From positions 416,179 through 480,178 of the forward strand of contig JAKUCV010002023.1 of the NCBI GenBank assembly GCA_028386065.3: a stretch of 64,000 bases of DNA. Direction: 5' to 3'. The number at the start of each line of letters is the position of its first letter. Within the stretch, counting starts at the first letter, position 1. The translations under genes and the position numbers were made by a program. Origin of the DNA: Turnera subulata (taxonomy: Eukaryota > Streptophyta > Magnoliopsida > Malpighiales > Passifloraceae). Positions 35,755 to 48,477 of this stretch are shown here, piece by piece. The notes beneath the pieces were generated by a model. It did not search any database and had not been told where the DNA came from. It saw only the letters and a list, made by a program, of their open reading frames with translations.

Positions 35755-36310
35755 CTCCTCATTAAATGTCATTGTACTTTGGATAAAATATGCTTAGGAA
35801 CAAGTGCCTCGTTAAAAACCTTACCAGGAAAAAACTAGTAGGATAAAACCTTGGTGAAGGAAAAAAAAGTACAATGCGTATTCTACTCCCACTCATTTTG
35901 GCATCCTTTGATATCTCGAAGTCAACGTAAATAATCTTCTTTATAAACTTTTCAAAAGTTGAAGCAGGAAGTGATTTCGTAAATAGATCCACTAAGTTGC
36001 TGCTTGAACGAATTTGTTAAACGCAAACATCACCTTGTTTTGCAGATCGTGAGTGAAAAAGGACTTTGGTGATATATGCTTCATCCGATCGCCTTTAATA
36101 TATCTTAGCTAAACACATTCTTGACTGGCTTCATTTATGGCCAAAATTTATGCATTATTTGTATAGTTAGCAACAGTATTTTATTTTATAGATCGCCATG
36201 ATATAGCAGTTTGTCCATATGTAAACAAGTAATCCGTTTGTGACCAAACCTTCTGTGGATCAGATAAGTAAGTTGCATCTGCATAACTAATTAGATCTGG
36301 TTTGGATACA
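35755..36310 (-). pseudogene. Copia 3 pol C-terminus (RNase H), split
   Basis: The minus strand from 36310 carries SKPDLISYADATYLSDPQK, then TDYLFTYGQTAISWRS (RNase H), and near 35992-35880 the terminal DLFTKSLPASTFEKFI with FFPSPRFYPTSFF. The upstream half of the same gene resumes on the far side of the Athila insertion at 49648, so this is the 3' piece of a disrupted pol. Stops and gaps are present. Confidence 0.75.
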
Positions 36311-36816
36311 TGATGCACATGAAATATGCATAGTTTTAGGCATGATTTTAGATATAATTGCTCCCATTCCATCATGATTATATGCCTTGCTTTGCGTTAT
36401 TTCATTATGTTCCTTTAAATTCCTTCCCTTACTGTATGATTAGTGATTCTAGGTGCATTTCGAAGAATTCTAGAGAATTTTATTGAAGAATCCGCAGGAA
36501 CATTCTCTGCCACAACATGAGTCTGTTTCGGGATTTCGAAAGCCTGTTATTCTTTGCAGAATCAATAAAAGGCCACGAGTACCCCTCTAGTCACAAGATA
36601 TCCACTGGATTTCACTATCCCTGCCTTGATCCACGAAGCCTCCATGCCACCACACTAATCGCAAGAGAAGCTGGAATCAAATGAAAGAGAGAATCGAGAA
36701 GGATTGCAAACAATCCCACCACAGGCTTAGCCTGTGAAATCTGCAGAAAACTAGAAATGCGAAGAAAGAATATAAAATTCCGCCACTTGCAGAATTTTCA
36801 ACCTGCAATCATACCC

Positions 36817-38255
36817 CGTTTTAAAGTTTTTTGTGTCCCTCTAGTTAATCAATTTTGCATTTGTTGTCCCTCTTAGAATTTTTTCACTCAAGTTGTCCCT
36901 CAAGTTCTGTTTTACTGGGACACATGGTCCTTTTTACATACTATAGCCAGTGACAATAACACGTGTTAGGTGGTATACATTATGCTGATTTGTTTATTGA
37001 TTTTATCTTTTCTTCCCAAAATTTAATTTCTAAAACCCTTATGGAAATTAAGTAAATTTTTTTTTGTTTTTTTCCTCACTTTTCCTCCTCCCTTCGTACT
37101 CACAGGATATCAAACCCCCACTCTCCCAAACACTCTCTCCCCCTCAACATACGGTCGCCGCCAACATCTCTTTAAGCCGCCTTCGCCACTGCAAGCAGTC
37201 AGCCCGCCACCGCCATTGCAAGCAGTTAGGCCGCCTCGTTCCTCTTTTCCCTTTTGCTTCCTTGCGTCGTGTGGAGTGCAAGCTTAAAAGCGGAGAAATC
37301 GAGGCTTGCTCGCGGACTAGTGCAGGGACTTGCGCCGTCATCACTTGGTAAGTCGTCGCGTCGTCTTCCCGCCCCTCCTTCCTTCTTCTTTCTTTTCTCT
37401 TATTCTGTCTTCTAATTTTGGTTTTCTCATTTTTGGCCGGGTATTAATCGAGCTTCATTCTTTTGTGTTGTTTGGTTGTTAATGGCAGTTCTGGGTGCGG
37501 TTGGTGATGGTGTTGTTGGTTGGTGTTTTCCCGACAGTGAGGCTGCAAGTCTCAGCCTATGTTGGAGAAAGGTCCGATTGGAGTACTTGGGCAAAGATCA
37601 TGTTTTATGGGCGGATCTGTTACTGGTTTGTACGGATTCAATTGCTGGTAAGATTTTCCGGGAGCCTTTATTCATTCTTGAGTTCTTTTGATGTGTTGAG
37701 TTAATTGTCTGGTTGGAAATTCTGTGGATTGACAGATTTTTAGGAGGCGTTTCCCTGCTGGTGAATCTTCACTGCTGCCATTACTTCAACAAGGAAAACC
37801 AATGAACGGTTATATGATTATGGATTTAAAGCCATAATAATTGCTTTTTGCTTTTTTTTTTCCAAAACTGAGATCGAATTGTCCGATTAATTGTGAAGAA
37901 GAGACAAGCACTAGAAAAAATGACATCGTTTGCTACCCAGAATTCCCTACATAGTATACTGGACCCACCATTTTTGGCCCACAACAATATTAAAAAATAT
38001 TTATTTAAATGATTAAATTTTTAAAGAATTTGAATCTGGAAAACTAGAAAGGTGACATGATTAAAAAATTGAGGTGACTGTGGGCCCCATGGACACGTGT
38101 CCATGCCATAATGATTTAACGTCTGTAGGGTGTAAAAAGGACAATGTGTCCCGGTAAAACGAGACTTGAGGGACTTCATGAGCGAAAAGAAAAAACGAGT
38201 AGGGACAACAAATGCAAAATCGATTAACTAGAGGGACAAAAAAAAACTTTTTAAC
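36817..38255. mobile_element. Pack-MULE-like transposon
   Basis: The left end (gttttaaagttttttgtgtc, then cctctagttaatcaattttg) and right end (rc of ...ctagagggacaaaaaaaaac) form terminal inverted repeats of about 100 bp. The 11-mer caatcataccc occurs on both sides (36806-36816 and 38256-38266) and contains the 9-10-bp duplication expected for Mutator-like elements. No transposase is present. The GC-rich interior (37080-37760) has exon-like blocks with g/gtaagt near 37348 and aatggcag/t near 37487, and a second gtaag near 37649, unlike the TIRs. This suggests captured host gene sequence of unknown identity. Confidence 0.75.
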
Positions 38256-38513
38256 CAATCATACCCTGAGCATTTCAGAAGACTTTCAGAAGGAGAGAGA
38301 AGTTTTAATCATTTCGCCCAAAGAATATTCCACTTAAAGAAATATTATCTTCTCCAAAAGTCTTCTAAATCTGTTGCACATCAGTATTCAGCCTATCAAC
38401 ATGCTTCCCATGGCACCTTATCCTGACGAACATGATGGGCAAACTGAAATCCAACTTGCTCAACTCCCATACCTTCCAGCAAGTGAGAGAAGAAAGTAGA
38501 GGAGGAACCGCGC

Positions 38514-38524
38514 CTATAAATAGG
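38514..38524 (+). promoter_or_regulatory. TATA box of Athila 5' LTR
   Basis: ctataaatagg follows a GC-rich short stretch about 155 bp before the point where the 3' LTR homology starts. The 3' LTR has lost this region. Confidence 0.55.
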
Positions 38525-39853
38525 AAGAAGAAAGATGAACTGAGCATCGAATTGAACCATCGATCATACACCCAGAAATTGCAGAAGTTCTGGAACAAGG
38601 GTAGAACCCAGAAACATCAAGGGTTCAAGGGAAACACAATTCTGCACCCTTTTCTGGGCAGAAATTGGGTTGTCCCTAACCTCTAGTTTGTTCCAAACAT
38701 TATGCCATCTTTTATTTCCTTTGATTTTGTAATTCTGATTATGAACTAAACAACCCCTCTTAGGTTGAAGGGGTGTAGCATGTCCCTGATTTTATTGTAA
38801 TAAATTGCTCATTCATGTTCTTAACCCATTTTCTTGTCTTGGTTGTTGAAAACTTGCTCCATGTCTGAGTCTTGATCAAACCCATGCATGATTATAGGTA
38901 GCTAGGTGAAGGACCGAGAGGTGAAACTATAGCTGCTGGACCAACAACAACCAACCCTTAGTTCTTAGCTTTTGACAGAAGTTAGGAACTAATTGAGGAA
39001 TTAGCCTCAATACCAATCCTAATCCCCTAGATTTGACCGATGCGAAAGCATTAGAATGAGTGAGAATCATGGGAGGCACTTGTAAGTGAAAGCAAATGAG
39101 TGCAGTATAGCTTGAGAGCTCCTACAAGAACCAATCCTTATATCTTGACTACATGGAGTCGATAGGCAAAATCACAGGCTCAGCTTGTTGCAGCATAAGT
39201 CAAATAGATAACACCATTTTAATTTGACTTTTGATTGACTATTGGGAAGCCTAATTTAATTGAGTAGTAGCTTGGTGAAGGACCGAGAAGGAAGCCAGGT
39301 GTACTAGACCAACAGTGGCCAGTCTTCATTCCTTAGCCGTTCGAGAGAAGAAAGGGAGAGACTGTGGGTATTTAGCACCAACACTAAACTTCACCCCTTA
39401 TTAAACGTCTATCCTAGTGACAGGGATAGATGGAAGCTTGGGGAACTATCAATAAGATCGAAAGCCATTGATAGTACACTAGGTTGGGAGCCCCCTCAAG
39501 ACATCTTATTAAACACAGGGCGTCAACAGGCTCAGCCTGTTGTAACGCTGTTGAGCAATTTAAAGCATGAAACAGAGCATATGAACCCTGGATGCCTAAG
39601 ACCTCACCTAATCTGATCTCTTCCTAATTAAACTCTGTTGTTACAATTATTTTATTACTTAGTTTACATTTCAATTATCATTCACCTAATACCCACTTCT
39701 CTTTAATTGTTTTAAAGCCTAATTTGTCTATTTAAGGAGTAACAAGCTCAACCTAGTCCCTGTGGAAACGACCTTGATAAGTACTACAACAGCCCTGTGC
39801 ACTTGCAGGATCCATTGAGGATAGTAGTTGGACATAGGACCCCATCAAGTTTT

Positions 39854-39871
39854 TGGCGCCGTTGCCGGGGA
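39854..39871 (+). promoter_or_regulatory. Primer-binding site (tRNA-Asp type)
   Basis: TGGCGCCGTTGCCGGGGA lies six bases after the LTR end. This sequence is the well-known tRNA-Asp primer site of Athila-type and related Ty3 elements. Confidence 0.85.
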
Positions 39872-39965
39872 CTGACGCTTGATTCTATTGCTTTTTATTT
39901 TGATTTATTAGGCTTTTTATATTTTAACCCTTTTCTTTTCCAAGTTTGAAGTTTTCAGATGGCAC

Positions 39966-42900
39966 ATGCCCCAAACTAGGAGCAAGCAACCAGCTCTAGT
40001 CTTCCACCAGGAGATCAAAAAGACAACCCGCCAGACCCGTACGAAGAACAAACAGAAACAACAAAACATTGCGGACAGGCACAACGAAGGAGCACACCCA
40101 AGACCTCTGAGCCTATTCGGCCCTACATTCCCATCTCACAACTCCTACAACCACCAACCACCATAATCCACAACAGCATAGCCATTCCAGATATAGATGC
40201 TCCATATGTCCAAACCACCGAATTAATGAGGCTTTACAACTTGAACAGTTCTATTACGGTCTAAGCGATGAAGATCAAAACACGTTGGTCAGAATGGCCA
40301 ATGGTGCATTTTTAGACAAAGACTATAATGATGGAGTCGCCATTCTTGAGGCCCTGTCCAAAGGGAAGACCCAAGTTAGGGGAGTCAAGGCCTCTAGAGT
40401 AATTGGTGTAGACCAAGTGACTAAGCTAGAGGCAGAAATAGACGTCCTTCGCAAACAACTAGGGGCTGCTCATGTCAAGGCAGTTGCAGTAACAGTCTCA
40501 GACTGTGAAGGATATGGAGGACCCTACAACACATCTAGTTGCCCCCTCTTTGCTGAATGTGACTCTGAACAAGCTCACTACATCGAGCAAAAGCAAGGCT
40601 AATATGGAAACACCTACAATCCCTCTTGGAGAAACCATCCTAACTTCTCTTGGAAAGCACCAACGAAGAGACAATTCCACCACAGCCCCAATAACAAAGA
40701 CAGAACCATGGTGGACAACCTTAGTACCAGAGAAAGAATCAAGGAGGACAGCAAGGCAACAACACTGATATTATGAGTATGCTGCAATCCATCTTGGAGA
40801 ACCAAAACAAAATAAGTGAGGAGATTAGTCAAATCAAATCCCACAACAGAATCCTCGAGAATCAAATTGCTGAACAAGCCACGATGTCCACCAGTTAACA
40901 AGGAGCTCTTTCAGGAAAACCAATAGAAAATCCAAGGAATGAGCATTGCAAGGCTGTTATGCTTCACAGTGGAAAGGAGTTAAAAGACACAGTGTCGGGA
41001 TTGCCTGAGGCTGTCGAGAAAACTAAGCAACAAGCATCGACATCCAACTCAGGACAATCAGTGCAGACACAGGTTGAGCCTGTGGCCGAGACTGTTAGCA
41101 CAAAAAGAGCTGAGAAACACCCTCAGACTATTCGAACTTATCAACCTCCTCTCCTATTTCCAGAAGTATACCACAAGTCCAAAATGGAGAAGCAATTCAG
41201 TAAGTTCAAAGAAATGCTGAGTAAATTATATGTCAATATTCCTTTCAGTGATGTGGTTACACAAATGCCTTGATATGCTAAATTCCTTAAGGACATTTTG
41301 ACAATAAAAAGAACCATTGATGATATTGAGACAGTAGCTATGACAGCCCAAGGGAGTGCTCTCATTTAGCACCATCCACCCAGAAAATGTTCAGACCTAG
41401 AAAGCTTCACAATGCTGTGTAACATTGGGGACAAGAAAATTAAAGGAGCTCTATGTAATCTAGGAGCCAGTGTCAGCCTGTTACCACTCTCCATCACTTA
41501 AAACATGAACCTTGGAGACATCAAACCCACAAGAATGACCATTTAGCTTGCTGATCGCTCACTTCTGTATCCTATGGGAGTGTTGGAAGATGTGCCAGTC
41601 AAGGTTGGCAATTTCTACATCCCTATAGACTTTGTAGTGATGAACATGACGGAGGACGAAAAGACACCCATCATTTTGGGGCGGCCCCTTCTTAGCCACA
41701 ATAGGAGCCATAAACGATTACATCAATGGAACATTGACACTGCGACTTGGAGAAGAAACGGTAGAGTTCAATGTCCAAAAGGCACAAAGAAATGAGTTCG
41801 GAGCAGTACAGTGCTACATGGTAGATGCTGTACTAGCCCCTATTGATGTGCTTGTCAAGACATCTCAACTCATGGAGACACACTAAGAGGAGTTGATGGG
41901 GTGCCTAGTCAATGGACTCATTGAGGGAGACGATACAGCCCTGCAGGAGGTAGCAAAATTTCTAAAGGATGAAACAGTGCTAGAAATTGACGAATAGGCC
42001 CATGCTGCAGAACAACAGGTTGAGCCTGTTACAGAACCTGTTGAAGAACCTGTTGCAGAATTTGTTCATGAACCAGAACTTGCAAAAGATGCACCAAGGG
42101 TGGAAATGAAACCTCTGCCACCCAAGCTCAGGTATATCTACTTAGACCTAGAAACTTCCTCATTTCTTATTATTATTGGAGCTGACCATTCACAAGAGGA
42201 AGAGGAAAGGTGCGCACTTTTGTTAACAAGCACTGAAAGGCAATATGATATACCATTGATGACCTGACAGGTATTAGTCCTAACCTCTGCATGCATCGCA
42301 TTCTTTTAGAAGAAGGCAGTAAGCCCATAGTGGAACCACAAAAGAGATTAAATGAAAATATGAAAGAGGTGGTAAAAAAGAAAATTTTGAAATTACTTGA
42401 TACTGGGATCATATATCCAATTTTAGATAGTCCTTGGATAAGTGCAGTGCATGTAGTTCCTAAGAAATGAGGAATGACAGTAATGAAAAATGAGAAAGAG
42501 GAACTCATACCAACTAGGACTGTCACGGGCTAGAGAATGTGCATAGATTATAGGAAGCTCAACAAAACCACTAGGAAGGATTATTTTCCTTTGTCATTCA
42601 TTGACCAGATGTTAGAGAGACTAGCCAAGCATACACATTTTTGCTACTTGGATGGATACTCTGGATTCTTCCAGATCCTAATTCACCCAAGTGATTAGGG
42701 GAAACCCACATTTACATGCCCCTATGGCACATTTGCATATAGGCGCATGCCATTTGGCTTGTGCAACGCCCCTGCCACTTTCTAGCGCTGCATGATGGCC
42801 ATATTGCATGACTTGATCGAGCATATAATGGAGGTATTCATGGATGATTTCTCTGTTTATGGCACTTCCTTCGATATTTGTTTGACTAACCTTGAAATGG

Positions 42901-44940
42901 TGCTGGAACGGTGTGAGGCTGCTAACCTAGTGCTCAACTGGAAAAAATGCATTTTCATGGTAACCGAAGGTATTGTCCTTGGACACAAGGCGAGGTATTG
43001 AAGTAGACCAAGCTAAAATTGATATTATTGAAAAACTTCCATCGCCTAACTCTGTTAAGGCAATTTGAGCTTTTTTAGGCCATGCGGGTTTTTATAGGCG
43101 CTTTATTAAGGACTTCTCAAAGATTGCAAAACCTTTGACGAATCTCTTTAGTAAGGATGTCGAGTTTGTATTTGATGAATCTTGTTTAGATGCTTTTCAC
43201 AGGATAAAAACCGCATTGACCACAGCCCCAATCATACAGCCCCCGGATTGGAGTCAACCATTTGAGATCATGTGTGATGCAAGTGACCATACAGTAGAAG
43301 CTGTGCTAGGACAGAGGAAGGACAACAAACTTCATGCAATCTACTATGCAAGACGTACTCTGGATGATGCACAAATCGACTATGCCACAACCAAAAAGGA
43401 GCTCTTGGCAGTAGTCTTTGTAATTGGAAAATTTTGAGCATACTTGCTGGGCTCCAAAGTCATCATACACACTGACCATTCAGCCTTGAAGTATTTATTG
43501 ACAAAGAAGGAAACCAAGATAAGACTTCTAAGGTGTATCCTTCAGCTCTAAGAATTTGACTTGGAGATTCGGGACAAGAAGGGTACAAAGAATGTGGTAG
43601 CTGACCACCTTTCCAGACTCCATCACGAACCCATGCCTAAGGAGAACATGCCCATTGATGACCATCTCCCAGATGACAGCCTCATCGTGACCATTCACAG
43701 TGTCACTCACAGGCTCACACTGTGGTATGTAGAAATTGTTAACTTCCTAGCCTATGGGGCCCTTCCACCTGACTTAAGCTATTCACAGCGGAAGAAGTTC
43801 TTCTCTGATGTGAAGAACTACCTATGGGATGAGCCCTTGCTGTTCAGAAGATGCGGAGATGGAATGATCAGAAGATGTATTCCTGAAGAAGAGGTGGCAC
43901 AGGTCCTACACAGTTGCCACAATGCACAATATGGAGGACATCATGGCGCAATCAGAACAGCCTCCAAGGTCTTACCAGCTGGCCTATATTGGCTTACCTT
44001 GTTTAAAGATGCACGAAATCGGGTGGTAGCTTGAAAGGAATGCCAACAGACAGGGACATCTCAAGGAGGCAAGAAATGCCACAACAGGCCATACTAGAAG
44101 GGGAGCTGTTTGATGTTTGGGGGATTGATTTCATGGGACCATTTCCAAGTTCACATGGGAACAACTGCTTCTTGGTAGCTATTGATTATGTTTCCAAATG
44201 GGCTAAGGCCATTGCCTCCCTAACCAATGATGCCAGGGTGGTGACACGGTTCCTAAAGAAGAACATTTTTACTCGATTTGGAACCCCAAGAGCCATAATC
44301 AGTGATAGAGGTACCCATTTTTGCAACCGACAGTTTGAAGCTCTCCTAAGGAAATATGAAATCCGACACAAGGTAGCCACTCCCTACCATCCTCAAACAA
44401 GTGGCCAAGTCGAAGTGACAAATAGGGAGATCAAGCAAATTTTGGAGAAAATATTGGGACCATCACGCAAGGATTGGGCAGTAAAGCAAGATGATGCTCT
44501 TTGGGCATACCGCACAGCCTACAAAGCCCAAAGACACCACTCCATATCGCCTTGTCTTTGGAAAAGCCAGCAACCTACTTGTGGAACCTGAATACAAGGC
44601 ATATTGGTCTATTAAGGCTCTAAACTTTGACACACAGGTTGTGGGAGAGTAGAGGCTGTTGCAGCTCAATGAACTGGACAAGTTGAGGCTGGATGCATAT
44701 GAAAATGCCAAATTATACAAGGAGAGGATAAAGAAGTGGCATGACAGCAAGATCCAGCCCAAGAAATTCATGGAAGGTGACCAAGTTCTCCTTTGCAACT
44801 CTCGCCCGAAGCTGTTCCTTGGAAACTTCGATCAAGATGGTCAGGACCCTTCACAGTGTCACACTGTTACCCACATAGAGCTGTTGAAATCCACAATGAG
44901 CAAACAGTCTGATTCAAGGTCAATGGACACAGACTGAAGC
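39966..44940 (+). pseudogene. Athila gag-pol, many stops and frameshifts
   Basis: Gag begins MPQTRSKQ at 39966 and is shortened. The protease region near 41400-41800 has NLGASVS in place of the usual DLGAS, losing the catalytic Asp, followed by IILGRPLL. Reverse transcriptase spans about 42300-43000 (CIDYRKLN, then FMDDFSVYG at 42838). RNase H lies at about 43250-43550 (MCDASDHTVEAVLGQ). Integrase lies at 43870-44590 with [17 protein letters not shown] and GQVEVTNRE (the DDE residues are present). Frame breaks occur near 41280, 43000, 44030 and 44540. It cannot express a polyprotein. Confidence 0.85.
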
Positions 44941-45844
44941 TGTACTATACAAGGACCAATGAATATCAAGAGACTCAGCTGCTCCATGATCCACCTCCCA
45001 CCTAGCAGAATGGGGAAGTGTCCAGCTAAAAGACGTAAAAGAAGCACACACTTAGGGAAAAACCAAGTGTGGTAGTTTTCAGTTTTTTTTACTCTATTTC
45101 TTTATTTTCCTTCGGATTGTTTTTGTTTTCCTTTGTGTGTTTTCTTTTGTTTTTGATTATCAGGTATTGCAAATCAATGGAGGAGGAAATCATCAAGTCA
45201 AAAATTTGTCAGGAAAATTCTTCTACACCCTTTTGATAGTTAACGTTAATTATTTTGCAAGAAGGATATTCTGATGCTTACACAGGCTCACCACAGGCTG
45301 AGCCTGTGACAAACTTCCGCCTTAATCTAACACCTTATTAAGACGATTTCTTGCACTTAGGGGATATTTAACAATAGGGAGCCTCGAATGGAAATGTTAG
45401 GATTAAGGCCTCGCTGAACATAGAACATGAACTTCCCCCTGCATACATCGTCTCTACCTAGGGACTGCCCGTGGCATAGTAAGGCCAAACAGGCTCAACC
45501 TGTTTCGTTTTCTGTATAGCGCACAAGCAAGAGAGGAGGAAGTTTTGTCTTACACAATCATAACCTTGCTCTGAAAGGTTACACCCCCACTGTCCACGTG
45601 TCATTCACGCGAATAGACACAAACTCAAAATCTGAAAAGGGACACACAAACAGATAATTTGGGCGGCAAAATCATTATCCAACTGACAGCTCTTTTCATT
45701 TTTCCACCTCTTCACCATTTCTGAAGCATCATCATTTGTCTATAAAAAGACAACCCCTACCCTTACAGCTTTTACTCCGTCTTCCTCGCCCTTCACTCTC
45801 CTACTGCAAATCTTAACCCAGAAACAATTCCTCCTTACTCCATC

Positions 45845-47236
45845 ATGGCCGGCGGCAACAACAAACTATCCAATTCACCCCCTTCCTCCTCCAACATACC
45901 AAACACAAACCCAAACACACAACACATCACATACACCATAACCTGACCCCTCTTCCAAATCGTCCAAAGAAACCTACCCATTAATCCACCACCACTGCAA
46001 CCTCTCCCCACCATCCCCACACTACAACTTCACCCAGACCTCCCTCCCCTCCACATACTCATCAGCGAGTTCGCTCGCCTCTACCCTTTACCAGAAACCC
46101 AAAACCCCAAGAGCCTTGGCCTAAGGAGCCTTGGCCTCCAGAATAATATCCGACAGTTCCTCTCCTATCAACCCCTTAGTAACTGACAAGATGGCATAGC
46201 ACATTTCAGATTGGGCAATAAGAATAGTGTTCTCACCGTTGTCGAATTTAATGACATCTTTGGCCTTGGAAACACCGGGTACCAGGAGCGGCCTGCAAGC
46301 TTCGGCGTTGAGGCATTCTAGATAGAAATCTCCACCACACTGAGCTATAACTCCTCATCTAGTAGCGCTACATCTTTCCACAGCCGCAACCTACACGTCA
46401 TCCAGCACTTCCTCTCCCATAACATCTATGACAGGAATAGGAGCCACCTGACTGTCCAAACAGAGGAGCTATTTATTCTATGGTGTATGGTGCACCGCCA
46501 GCCCCTCAACACCGGTTGTTTCATCCTTCGTTGTTTCTACACACAGAGGCATGCAGCATATCTTCCGGGCGCCGGCATCATCACTACCCTGGCTCGCCAT
46601 TATGGACTCTCACTTAACCGCTTCAAGGAGGTAGAGGGCACAGTTTGGGTTGACAATAACATTTTAGGACGCCTCAATCTCCCTCCTCCATAGCCTCAGG
46701 AACAGGCTGAGGCGGTAGCAGCAGAGCAAGAAGGGGAACAGCCTGAGGAACAGATTGAGGCAAACACAGCACAACAACAGCCGGCTGCAGTGAATCCACC
46801 AGTACCACTTCAGCCACAGGCCCAAGGACAGGCTCAGCCTGTTACTAGAGATCAAGTACTAGACATCTTCGAGCTGATGCACGATTGGTTCGGTCAATAA
46901 ATCATTCCCATCCTACAGAACCAACAGCACCAACAAGAGGTCCTCACTACTCAAGCAGGAGGACAATAGAGCCTTCAAGAGAGCAGTACTGCTCAGGAGA
47001 TGCGCCTGACAACATCTATAGGAGAAATGCGCACCAGCATCACTCGGGGGATTACCGAATTGAAGAGGAATGCAGAGACACAGACCCGAGCCATGCATGA
47101 TTTCCACAACCAGTAAATAGCCCAGCACGCACAACTGAATGAGACCCTCTAGAACCTTCTGAACATGGCGAGGGCACTAACTAGGGCACCACAGGCTGCA
47201 CAGCCCCCACCAGTGCGTAAACGGCCTCGCAACTAA
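45845..47236 (+). pseudogene. Post-pol (env-position) ORF of Athila element
   Basis: One frame runs from ATG 45845 (MAGGNNKLSNSPPSSSN) to TAA 47234-47236, about 463 codons, with eight nonsense codons and no frameshift. The N-terminus is Pro/Ser-rich. The middle (LFILWCMVHRQPLNTG, then YLPGAGIITTLARHYGL) resembles the plant-retrotransposon ORF domain found in Athila-like elements. The C-terminal third is Gln-rich and ends with the basic VRKRPRN. I see no signal peptide or convincing membrane span, so an envelope role is not supported; the label refers to position only. Confidence 0.65.
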
Positions 47237-48477
47237 CCATTCCCCATCGCTGCACCGCTTTAGAGTCTGGTGTAGGATAACTCACCCCTCACCACATAGC
47301 TTGACTTTCAATTGGGGGTATTTTTGTTGATATATCTTCAACTAGCACTTCTGTCTTTTAGGTTTCAGTAGTGTGTTTCCGTTGCTTGTCTTTTTTTTTT
47401 GGCATTGCACCCTGTTTAGTTTTTCTGGTGAGGACACTGCAGATTTTCAGTTTGGGGTATTTTAGGGTGCAATTTTGCCATTTTATGACTCTATGTATTT
47501 TCTGATGTTCATTTAATGCAATTTCAATTTTCATCTATATTTATTATGTTTCTTCCAATGTGAGCCTGTCTTTATATTTATGCACCTTCCCTTTTTCCAT
47601 TTAACTCTGCTCATATTCTAATCTCAAGACTTGTCTTATTTTCTCAAAACAAGCAGATCAAGAATAAAGCAACTGCATTCCATGAATTCTGTCAGATGAG
47701 AAGGATCCCGTTAAAGAATTTTCTAAACGAGACAGGCTCAACCTGTCTACCTTAGAATAGGCCCTTACCTCTGTTAAGGCAAAATTTTAAGCAAAGTCTA
47801 CAAGCAAGGAAAGGATCTAGGCCATCTTTGGCACACCAAGCAGACTACATATGTCCACACCTCACTCATCAAACCCTTGCAACCCCACTTGAGCCGATTA
47901 CGATGGCCCGATTTCATTCATTTATCATGCACATTCCACCCCAATCATTTGCAGCCTTAGCAGGGGCCGTCAGTGTCTAAGGGCATAAATTCCTTCAAAC
48001 AGCCTCTCCCTGTCGATGAGCCTGTGAGCAAGATTTGATCAAGTATAGAAAAATGTGATTGCCCATACTCAGCCAGTGCAAAAATTAGAATGTCACCAGA
48101 TGCATGTACTCCCCTCTCCCTTAAAAAAAAAAGGAAAATGAAAATAGGAAGAAGAAAAAAAGTAAAGAAAAACAAAATAAAGAAAAGAGGGAGGAGGAAT
48201 AGGGGCAACATCTAGAGAATCATACTCAATCCTAGAACACAAATCCAATCCATTTATTAGAGTCGTTGGTTACATTAGAGAGTGGCTGAAGCATTGGGAT
48301 ACAGTTGCTGAACAGCATGAGACCACAGAAAATATGAAGTCAACAGTCTCTATACAGTCCCAGGTTGTTCATAAACAGAACTAAGAGAAATCGAGTTCAC
48401 AAGCCATTGGCCCTTGTCCAATCAATCCACCTTCCTTTGACAACCCTCACCCAGCCTCAATACAACACAGAAAATCG
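47237..48477 (+). other. Athila 3' non-coding region and deletion junction
   Basis: Contains a purine-rich tract (caattgggggta near 47310-47322) that could be the polypurine tract, A- and T-rich runs and two copies of the CAGGCTCA palindrome family. At 48477/48478 it passes abruptly into sequence matching position 38668 of the 5' LTR, so the first part of the 3' LTR is missing. Confidence 0.5.

Larger units (their letters stand above)
36311..39847 (+). repeat. 5' LTR of Athila-type element (interrupted)
   Basis: Starts at the TSD edge and ends cccatca just before the primer site. It contains the MULE at 36817-38255. The part from 38668 aligns with the 3' LTR 48478-49642 with scattered substitutions and small indels. 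The first part (36311-36816 plus 38256-38667) has no partner in the window. Confidence 0.85.

Noticed and set aside
37064..37704. A functional gene inside the MULE
   Set aside because: Frames are short and shift between exon-like blocks; no domain is recognised and no complete coding sequence is visible.
42838..42866. Bacterial retron or CRISPR-linked reverse transcriptase, suggested by several isolated RT motifs in the window
   Set aside because: All RT motifs (FMDD, FIDD, YVDD, FVDD) sit within clear plant LTR or LINE contexts with TSDs; there are no bacterial features and no CRISPR-type spaced repeats.
45845..47236. Calling the Athila post-pol frame a functional envelope gene
   Set aside because: No signal peptide, no convincing membrane span and eight nonsense codons; only its position is env-like.
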